Positions 56,401-61,720 of a DNA stretch of 64,000 bases are shown here, piece by piece. The first letter of the stretch is position 1. Every line of letters starts with the position of its first letter. The notes below the pieces were generated by a model, which saw nothing but the letters and a program-made list of their open reading frames with translations, was not told where the DNA came from and did no database searches. The position numbers and the translations under genes were made by a program. The stretch is from Pseudovirgaria hyperparasitica (lineage: Eukaryota; Ascomycota; Dothideomycetes; Acrospermales; Acrospermaceae), in contig NW_022985562.1 in NCBI RefSeq assembly GCF_010093815.1, forward strand, positions 496,001 through 560,000. Direction: 5' to 3'.

Positions 56401-56686
56401 CGACCTTTGGCGCTCTTGACTTTACAGGTTTCTTGGCCGCCTTGCTCTCTGCCTTCTGCGTGACATCCTCCGCTACTCTCGCCTCCAGACTCAGTCGCCT
56501 CTCTCTCACGAGCCCACTAACGCTGTGGAACCCAAACCCAGCAGCGCCATCGGGGACTGTCGCGGCACGGGAACCTGACTTGATTCCAGCGTCTCTGAAG
56601 CTCGTGAATGTCGACGGAGAAGGCAGTGTATCAGAAGAATTGCCGAGCGAACGGCGCCGCGAGGTGTTGTAGTCGGCGAGTTTCAT
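53468..56686 (-). CDS. SLX4: SLX4, scaffold of structure-specific nucleases
   Basis: Single exon, 1,072 aa from the ATG at 56686 (MKLADYNTS); the frame is open upstream but has no ATG. 'HFGPKEAIEKSVTSKAGTPEPLKLD' (split here over two motifs) and 'RRTEWTPVK' near residues 230-260 resemble the region conserved in fungal SLX4. The C-terminal conserved domain, which binds SLX1, begins around 'LFPQITAALRDEA', continues with 'CWLERILLYDPVAPGQLAGWLC' and closes with 'AAWQVYEYLEAHGVCCVWDE'. SLX4-SLX1 cuts branched DNA (5' flaps, Holliday junctions) in the nucleus. The centre is disordered and very basic. Two AT-hook-like motifs, 'KRPVGRPRR' (about 750) and 'KRPVGRPRK' (about 769), are visible. A Gly/Lys-rich insert of about 80 residues splits the C-terminal domain. 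No intron is needed. Confidence 0.86.
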   Translation of the reverse strand: MKLADYNTSRRRSLGNSSDTLPSPSTFTSFRDAGIKSGSRAATVPDGAAGFGFHSVSGLVRERRLSLEARVAEDVTQKAESKAAKKPVKSRAPKVAKEPEKSAEKKARPAKKTVLAPKIEIPDSDGESVIELDTPPISAQAVPAVLRELRDTVVPGHAPPKKTPAPRKRKRKADDEATDKAEKAVKQSRIKKPKVVKPGVGPKKTAKGTGDAAAPTAKKKTTGKVSSHFGPKEAIEKSVTSKAGTPEPLKLDLEGAVQRRTEWTPVKNTTSNTEQDDGTHDGPIISNTQEKVQHQEAFQSMVGSFACAPQMPELANNTDPLAKSRRIELVATSRPEVAKSAAERVKKPRPSRKRPTTITDRATEHYRVVEQPPAPAPPSESPFFASAKTVPRTDDVPRKGKISKPRQKRAPCEPAAPRANGKRKRAASPKKKATVVVPMLLSPESALRKLDTQDFLFGTSSQLAQPESPSFIRALQMSFNDCTGVVDTGGSELSDSRLTSVRGSRTLWEAAWRDAAIGDKGVWQRGSSQIVSPEEAELGEETESGEADQLEASEQRPEDPVQSRGAVNSTPVTVMMPPKTGDTSDVLEETVATEAPRPETAAPAIPPPPKATFISLISSPILTPTPSPKLRPTDTLSAISPPLPPTWANEQSVIAITSSPPLTLSSPSSNDDSALPSPSRFLTQAPAKSPCRAARLALKSLTPNSRISFTQPAPFKASAVPTARPFHTTLSPQNKKKKKSVVVDALPTTPTKRPVGRPRRTDVSESPSPPKRPVGRPRKDAAAEPAATAPPVTSKPRKSRKTPPSATAAADDTSYVDDEIEDSDLAALPPSPPVRLSPPKARKTDKKNGKSTTRDRNVQIGPLNALQLELQLSQTPDCPTLHANANAAQVRTDALADAGDEDDVDDWPTHRALLFPQITAALRDEAALGGGGSADKTRLCWLERILLYDPVAPGQLAGWLCGRGVRTGWVDRRGRGTGGRGKGTGKGGKGNEKAKGMGKGDTGKEKDKKGKDKKKRADDNSDGSDDSAVEEGVEVEVDASKHGYPVAAWQVYEYLEAHGVCCVWDESLRRKV

Positions 56687-57811
56687 GACGATTGGGACGC
56701 GTGATAGCGAACGACATTTGAAGGCTTGCGAAGAGAGTCGTCGCAGTGGCAGTGAGTTGTTAGCCCTCAATGGCTTTCCAAACCGAGAGAAGCAAGCCAA
56801 GATGGCGGTTTGGGGCGACCGTGTTTGGTGTTTGATAGCGGTCTGCTGGATCTGGCGGGGAATTCCAGATCGGGCGGAGGACGGCCGGGGGTCGCATTCG
56901 CGCTAAGGTCCTGGCTTAACACGCAGTCACGTGGCAATCCCACATCCATAGTTACATGGGAAAGCTTGGCGCCCGATGTTCGCCCGTGTCACTAACACGC
57001 ACGATTTAGTATAAACGACATTTTCATCTATTACTACTATACTACGCTTATATAGTATCTATAACTATATAGTATAGTATTAAAGAGGTAGTATAACTAA
57101 TATATAGTACTATAGACCCCTAATACCTCCCCTATATCTATCTAGAGCGCCTTTAGATATAGGGGTATTTACCTAGCTAGACGTAAGAATATCTCTATAT
57201 AACTACTCTTTTTCTATAGTTTTAGAGGTATTATAAATAATATAAAGTAATATAAAGGCTATAGATATATAATAAGGATTATATAGAACTAGTATTTAGT
57301 AATATTTAGTACTATATAAGTATTATACGGTAGTAATAGATAAAAATATCGATCATACTAAATCGTGTGTGTTGGTGACAAGGGCGAACATCGGGCGCCA
57401 AGCTTTCCCATGTAACTATGGATATACGGATGGGAAGGGCCGTTTAGGCATGGAAGCGATCGCGATATGATGCAGGTATAATCTCAGTCAATGCTTCTTC
57501 TATCTCCGAGATCACGAAATGGTATATCAATGCTCCATACGAAAACATCACTCAGACGAATTTTGTGGCAACGGAGTCTGACTGTATAATTCATAATTCA
57601 TGCATTCTTCTATTTCTGATATCCTCGTAGTGATTTCAGGATATAAAATTGCTCCGTGAACTGTATGAATGTCTCCAAGAACTCAAACCAACATACACCC
57701 AGCTCCTCCATACACAGTCGATCCACTTGCTTATGTCCATTCCACAAGTCCATGCCGTTCTCACCCGTTGGACGCAAAGAAACGTCCTGGGCTGCTTTCC
57801 CTCCGGGGTTT
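56687..57811. other. intergenic region, SLX4 upstream / secreted gene A downstream
   Basis: This holds the SLX4 promoter, a 480-bp MITE-like inverted-repeat element (56944-57423) and the 3' flank of secreted gene A. The 3' flank (about 57640-57810) is similar to the 3' flanks of genes B and C. No other gene is recognised. Confidence 0.5.
56944..57423. mobile_element. MITE-like element with about 95-bp terminal inverted repeats
   Basis: The ends are inverted copies beginning ATCCATAGTTACATGGGAAA on both sides, matching over about 95 bp with roughly 10 mismatches. The centre (about 57040-57330) is very A/T- and TpA-rich and non-coding. There is no transposase, so it must be moved by another element. 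The target-site duplication cannot be fixed: AT or TA flanks are possible, and no 8-9-bp duplication is seen. The left end lies 258 bp upstream of the SLX4 ATG. Confidence 0.82.
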
Positions 57812-58108
57812 TCAATCATGATGCGGGGGATTGTTCTTTATAAGGTCCCACCCGAGTTCGATTCCCTTCGCGATGCCTTTTACGATGCCTTTTATGGCGC
57901 CCTTTGGGAGGCCTTTCGAGCCCCTAGGACTGATCACAGCATTGGCGTTCGCAGCATCGGCGTTCGCAATATCGGCGTTTCCTGCGTCGATGTCTACAGA
58001 TCTGCAGTCGAGGGGGCGATTTTCACCATAGCAGCTTCTGAACTTCGGATCGACATAGAGGGCGGCGGAGAGAGTGAGGAGAAGAGGAAGGATAGTAAGG
58101 AGCTTCAT
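57812..58108 (-). CDS. small secreted protein A (MKLL family) with a Lys-rich amphipathic tail
   Basis: Single exon, 98 aa. Residues 1-17 (MKLLTILPLLLTLSAAL) are a signal peptide almost identical to those of genes B and C. The mature protein is about 80 aa with two cysteines (28 and 35). An Asn/Ala/Asp repeat (about 42-58, 'AGNADIANADAANANAV') recalls the repeat of gene C. Residues 65-91 carry Lys at 65, 69, 73, 77 and 81, four apart, with Ile/Val/Ala/Leu between, so a helix would be basic on one face and oily on the other. That part is coded by a 12-bp repeat. A TATA box lies about 140 nt upstream. I recognise no family. A secreted effector, antimicrobial-like or membrane-active peptide is possible, but unproven. 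The start is fixed by conservation of the MKLL leader in three paralogues. Confidence 0.72.
   Translation of the reverse strand: MKLLTILPLLLTLSAALYVDPKFRSCYGENRPLDCRSVDIDAGNADIANADAANANAVISPRGSKGLPKGAIKGIVKGIAKGIELGWDLIKNNPPHHD
57866..57918 (+). repeat. 12-bp tandem repeat coding the amphipathic helix of A
   Basis: Three to four imperfect copies of a 12-bp unit (gatgccttttac on the plus strand) occur here. Read on the minus strand each gives a tetrapeptide of the type Gly-Ile-Val-Lys or Gly-Ile-Ala-Lys. Confidence 0.8.
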
Positions 58109-58247
58109 GTTGATGCGGATGCAAGACAATATCTGGTCTGAAAGGGTTGAAGTAAGAGAGCGAATCCCGGGACCAGTACGGGAGAAGGATGATAGTGGTT
58201 GATCGTGTAGCGAAGGTTGCTCAGCTTGTGGAGTGTCTAGAGAGACT

Positions 58248-58254
58248 TATATAC
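58248..58254 (-). promoter_or_regulatory. TATA box of secreted gene A
   Basis: TATATAA on the minus strand within gggTATATAAgtc, at the same relative place as in genes B and C. The surrounding 30 bp are nearly identical in A and B. Confidence 0.7.
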
Positions 58255-58259
58255 CCGTA

Positions 58260-58560
58260 GACTTGTCCTCACTCATCATGGGGTAGAAGGCACACGGGCC
58301 TTGAAAATTGGAAACATCCGGATTAGTTCGTGCATAGCTTCCACTTCTCTCAATTACCGTTGGAGGTGCCGATGAACTTCGAAGTGACCATCCTCCAGCT
58401 CGATCGCAAGTTCGAAACATAACCGGAGGCGCGATGACAACGCAGCGGTCTAAGACCGACATAATTATGAAACGGGAGTGCACGGAGGCACAGCTGACAC
58501 AAACAAGCATAGACAGCCTTCCATAATGTTTCGGTAGTGCATGTCTCAAACAAGTTTAAT
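58260..58560 (-). other. conserved upstream block of A (gene relic or promoter)
   Basis: About 300 bp upstream of the TATA box are clearly similar to the same region of B (59740-60010) and, more weakly, C (61430-61720). In C it reads as one open frame; here the corresponding similarity is spread over two frames. Confidence 0.55.
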
Positions 58561-58611
58561 CTACGGCCGCACCACCCTGATATCAGTGCTACACCACTAC
58601 TGTCTTATATA

Positions 58612-58940
58612 GGTGAGCATCTATCGAGCACCCCAAAATAGCCTATCGAGCACCCATATTTTCTTCTTTAGACAGTAGTGTCGAGAGCTTAAAAATAGCA
58701 TCTTAGTATTTAGAACACATTTATAACGGGCCTATAAGTCGAAATCAGTTGAGATTACGTATATTACGTGTTATTATAAGGCCTATAAGTTGAAATTGGT
58801 TAAAATCACGTGTACTACGTATAATTCTAGAACAACCGAGTATATAAGCGTATTATTATAATGCTAAGCCGCTATTTTTAAGCTCCTAAGACTACTACCT
58901 AATTAAAGAAGGAGATGGGGGTGCTCGATAGATGCTCACT
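58612..58940. mobile_element. MITE-like element at the A/B boundary
   Basis: The inverted ends contain GTGAGCATCTATCGAGCACC on both sides, with further inverted matches inside (GAGCTTAAAAATAGC). The same spacer between B and C (about 60078-60090) lacks the element, giving an empty site. The flanks suggest a TA target duplication. It is about 330 bp, non-coding, with no transposase. Two internal direct repeats (58729-58770 and 58780-58821) differ at nine places, all transitions. Confidence 0.8.
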
Positions 58941-59068
58941 CATGTAGAAGGATCTCCAACTCTTAGTAGATAATTTAGTATATACTGTAGTATCTTAGCA
59001 AGTCAATACACACTCTTACATCCATCCTATAAGTCCATACCTTTCTCACCCCTTTTGCGTGCTCTCTT
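58941..59068. other. 3' flank of secreted gene B
   Basis: This short stretch holds the gene B 3' flank. It is similar to the flanks of A and C ('ggatctccaactc', 'catccatcc.ataagtccat'). Confidence 0.5.
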
Positions 59069-59359
59069 TTATGGCTTTCCATCCCTGCCACTCCCCCTTG
59101 GCCCCCCGGCAGCAGCATGTGCCCCGACCAAGACATTCTTTGCCCAACGAGTGGACACACTCCAGATTTTAGCAATATCGGACAAATCATTGGTGTGTCT
59201 TGCGTTGATGTCTACAACCCCACCGGTAGGATCAGATAAATCACGAGGGGTAGGCCAATCGGGATAAGCGGGATGCGGGTTTTTATCTTCCGTAGGAGGT
59301 TTAATATAGATAGCAGCGGAGAGAGTGAGGAGAAGAGGAAGGACGGCAAGGAGCTTCAT
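59069..59359 (-). CDS. small secreted protein B (MKLL family)
   Basis: Single exon, 96 aa. The signal peptide (MKLLAVLPLLLTLSAAI) is nearly the same as in A and C, but the mature part is unrelated by eye: it is Pro/Asp-rich at first ('NPHPAYPDWPTPRDLSDPTGG'-type sequence, residues about 27-47), has no cysteine, and then includes 'IAKIWSVSTRWAKNVLVGA' (62-80), which could be an amphipathic segment. It ends in a Gly/Arg-rich tail. The start at 59359 is chosen because the MKLL ATG is shared; a longer frame upstream only reads through the 5'-leader minisatellite and the assembly gap and is not likely coding. I recognise no family. A secreted effector-like role is an inference from the context. 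Confidence 0.65.
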   Translation of the reverse strand: MKLLAVLPLLLTLSAAIYIKPPTEDKNPHPAYPDWPTPRDLSDPTGGVVDINARHTNDLSDIAKIWSVSTRWAKNVLVGAHAAAGGPRGSGRDGKP

Positions 59360-59396
59360 GTTGATGCGGATACAAGATAAGATCCGATTTAAAAAG

Positions 59397-59624
59397 GTCG
59401 AAGTAAGAGAGGAGTCGAAGTAAGAGAGGAGTCGAAGTAAGAGAGGAGTCGAAGTAAGAGAGGAGTCGAAGTAAGAGAGNNNNNNNNNNNNNNNNNNNNN
59501 NNNNNNNNNNNNNNNNNNNNNNNNNNNNNNNNNNNNNNNGTCGAAGTAAGAGAGGAGTCGAAGTAAGAGAGGAGTCGAAGTAAGAGAGGAGTCGAAGTAA
59601 GAGAGGAGTCGAAGTAAGAGAGCG
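59397..59624 (+). repeat. 17-bp minisatellite in the 5' leader of B, with assembly gap
   Basis: The unit GTCGAAGTAAGAGAGGA occurs five times before and five times after 60 unknown bases (59480-59539). Genes A and C have only one copy at this place. The unit is between the TATA box and the ATG, so the leader of B is longer. The true copy number is unknown. Confidence 0.95.
59480..59539. other. assembly gap (60 N)
   Basis: Sixty undetermined bases inside the 17-bp minisatellite. The spacing across the gap is not a whole number of units, so the stated gap size is probably nominal. Confidence 0.99.
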
Positions 59625-59727
59625 AAACCCGGGACCAGGACGGGAGAAGGATGATAGTGGTTGAATGGGAGGCGCGGTGAATGCGTGCGGCGAAAGTAGC
59701 TCAACATGTAGAGTGTCTGGAGGGATT

Positions 59728-59734
59728 TATATAC
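59728..59734 (-). promoter_or_regulatory. TATA box of secreted gene B
   Basis: TATATAA on the minus strand, in the same context as in gene A (cgggTATATAAatc). It lies about 370 bp from the ATG because of the minisatellite. Confidence 0.7.
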
Positions 59735-59739
59735 CCGTA

Positions 59740-60010
59740 GACTTGTCCTCACTAATCATGGGGTAGAACTTGGAAGGCACACTGGCCTTGTATACTTGAA
59801 ACATTGTTGGTCCGCGTCTATCAATTACCGAGACGACGAAGTGACCACCCTCCAGCTCGATCGCAACATAACCTGGGGCGCGATGACAACGCAGCGGTCT
59901 AAGACCGTTATGATTATAAAGCGTGAGTGCACGGAGGCACAGCTGATACGAGCACAGACGGCCTTCCATTTCTCGGTTCATGGAATCGGCAGAAAAAGAT
60001 GGAGGATGAT
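59740..60010 (-). other. conserved upstream block of B (gene relic or promoter)
   Basis: This block is paralogous to the block upstream of A. Read on the minus strand it is open from an ATG at 59981 to a stop at the TATA box ('MNREMEGRLCSYQLCLRAL' and 'YVAIELEGGHFVVSVIDRR'). The motif 'CHRAPGYVAIELEGGHFV' resembles 'CHCASGHATIEAGHFV' in the C copy, which suggests an old coding exon, but no family is known to me. Confidence 0.5.
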
Positions 60011-60274
60011 TGAGTAGTGCATGTCTTAAAGAAGTTTAATTTATAGCTACACCACCCTGATATCAATGCTACACCACTACTGTCTCATATACAAGGATCT
60101 CCAACTCCTAGTAGATAATTCGGTATATAGTATCTTCTCGCCCAGCTAGTCGATACAACCACTTACATCCATCCCACAAGTCCATATCTTTCTCATCCCA
60201 CAAGTTCATATCCTTCTCACCCCTGAGGCACAAAGAAGCGGCATTCTGTGCTCCTTTTCCTTGGGGGTTTCACA
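60011..60274. other. B/C spacer, empty site of the 330-bp element, 3' flank of C
   Basis: This spacer matches the A/B spacer ('accaccctgatatca', 'ctacaccactactgtct') but lacks the inserted MITE-like element. Its left half continues as the C 3' flank, in which 'catcccacaagt.catat' is duplicated. Confidence 0.6.
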
Positions 60275-61213
60275 CTATCCTGAACCCGTGAAAAACTTGA
60301 CCACGCTCGAGAAAGCCGTTGCTAGCGCCCTTTCTATCAGGTTTCCGACTAACACGTCAGTGCTACGAGTGGCCAGATTCCTAGCATGTACAGTGCTGAC
60401 ATTGGCTCCTGCGGTGGGCTGCGCACATTCGGCGTTCATCGCAGCGGTCGTGTTGGTATTGTTGGCAGTTCCTGCGGTATTGCCATACATAGCGTTGGCG
60501 TTTCCAGTGTTGACTTGCCCAGCATCGGCTTTTCCAGCATTGACTTTCCCGGCATTGGTATATCCAGTATTGGCGTTTCCACCTTTGCCATACATAGTAT
60601 TGGCGTTACCAGCATTGATATTGCCATTGTTAGTGTTGGTGTTTGCAACGTTGCTGTTACCAGCATTGCCGTACATGGCATTGCCATTTCCAGTGTTGGT
60701 GTTTGCAATGTTGCTGTTACCAGCATTGCCGTACATAGCATTGCCATTTCCAGTGTTGGTGTTCCCAATGTTGCTGTTACCAGCATTGCCGTACATAGCA
60801 TTGCCATTTCCAGTGTTGGTGTTTGCAACATTACCAGTACCAGCATTGCCGTACATAGCATTCCCATTTCCAGCATTGCCGTTTGCAATATTAGCATTAC
60901 CAGCGTTGCCGTACATAGCATTCCCATTTCCAGAATTACCGTTTGCAACATTGCCGTTACCAGCATTATTGTCGTCCGCAGCTTTGCCGTACATAGCATT
61001 GCCGTTTCCAACATTAGGGCTGTCCGCAGTATTGCCATTTCCTGTCTCGCTATACATAGCATTGGCGTTTCCTGCATCGCTTCCTGCAGCATTGCTGTTT
61101 ATAGCGTTCTCTTCGTCATGACGAGCCTTAAGAGCGGCACTTCCATCGCGAAGACCAATAGTGAGGGCGGAGGAGAGGGTGAGGAAAAGGGGAACGACAG
61201 TAAGGAGCTTCAT
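60275..61213 (-). CDS. secreted Asn/Gly-rich repeat protein C (MKLL family)
   Basis: Single exon, 312 aa. A signal peptide (MKLLTVVPLFLTLSSAL) of the A/B type is followed by a short charged linker ('RDGSAALKARHDEEN'). Residues about 38-250 are a tandem array of a 20-residue unit rich in Asn, Gly and Ala with a central 'NAMYGNAGN' core, coded by a 60-bp minisatellite. Only one cysteine is present (in 'NAECAQP'). The last 40 residues, after 'VHARNLATRS', are different: 'TDVLVGNLIERALATAF' and 'SSVVKFF' would form an amphipathic helix. The composition resembles structural or adhesive cell-wall proteins or prion-like sequences. The paralogy with A (which has its own short Asn/Ala repeat plus a helical tail) suggests a common plan: leader, Asn repeat, helix. 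The function is unknown. Confidence 0.72.
   Translation of the reverse strand: MKLLTVVPLFLTLSSALTIGLRDGSAALKARHDEENAINSNAAGSDAGNANAMYSETGNGNTADSPNVGNGNAMYGKAADDNNAGNGNVANGNSGNGNAMYGNAGNANIANGNAGNGNAMYGNAGTGNVANTNTGNGNAMYGNAGNSNIGNTNTGNGNAMYGNAGNSNIANTNTGNGNAMYGNAGNSNVANTNTNNGNINAGNANTMYGKGGNANTGYTNAGKVNAGKADAGQVNTGNANAMYGNTAGTANNTNTTAAMNAECAQPTAGANVSTVHARNLATRSTDVLVGNLIERALATAFSSVVKFFTGSG
60595..61010 (-). repeat. 60-bp coding minisatellite of gene C
   Basis: Five near-identical 60-bp copies fill about 60656-60955, with more diverged copies on both sides. Because 60 is a multiple of 3 and stops are absent in all phases, frames on both strands stay open here. Confidence 0.92.
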
Positions 61214-61385
61214 GTTGGTGCTGATGCAAGATAGACAGACAGACTTGCAACTAAGATCTGATTGAAAAGGTCGAATTAAGTGAGCGAACCGCGTGACCAG
61301 CACACAGGAAAAACAATGACGATTAGATGGAAAGTGTGGTGATTGCGTATAGCGAAAGGTAAGAATGTGTCCTTTCTGAAGAGAT

Positions 61386-61392
61386 TTATATA
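61386..61392 (-). promoter_or_regulatory. TATA box of secreted gene C
   Basis: TATATAA on the minus strand (acaggTATATAAatc), about 175 bp before the ATG, in the position seen for A and B. Confidence 0.65.
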
Positions 61393-61425
61393 CCTGTAGA
61401 CAGCCTGGTTCTCACTTACCATTAC

Positions 61426-61720
61426 TTAAAAGGCGCACTGGCCTTGAAAATTTGAATCATTGCTCGGGCGTATCTTCTTCCACTTCTCTCCATCTCCACA
61501 AAGGGAGACGAAGTGACCAGCTTCAATCGTAGCATGACCTGAGGCACAATGACAGTCGCCATCGATGAACCGCTGCTGCCAAGAGTAAACAAACGCCAGG
61601 GCCTGAAACTGAGCGTCATTAGACGCATACGACCATAAAGCATGCACTGAGGCACAGTAGAGACAAGTACTGACAGACTTCCAGAATGTTTTCGAGATCT
61701 TCGCCCGGGTGTGGGGCAAT
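61426..61720 (-). other. Cys-rich open frame upstream of C (exon or relic)
   Basis: An open minus-strand frame of about 97 codons without an ATG. It contains 'CLYCASVHALW', 'GDCHCASGHATIEAGHFV', 'LCGDGEKW' and a last 'GQCAF'. Six or more cysteines in about 80 residues suggest a small secreted Cys-rich protein, but a start and signal peptide are missing. It could be the last exon of a gene starting further upstream, or a relic. Corresponding blocks lie upstream of A and B, where the frame is not preserved in full. Confidence 0.4.

Noticed and set aside
59360-59752. A longer B protein starting upstream and reading through the 17-bp minisatellite
   Set aside because: It would lack a plausible start, run through the assembly gap, and place the conserved MKLL signal peptide in the middle of the protein.
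60261-61234. Plus-strand hydrophobic repeat frames opposite gene C
   Set aside because: Homology of the signal peptide, TATA box and flanks with A and B supports the minus strand. The plus frames exist only because the 60-bp unit has no stops.
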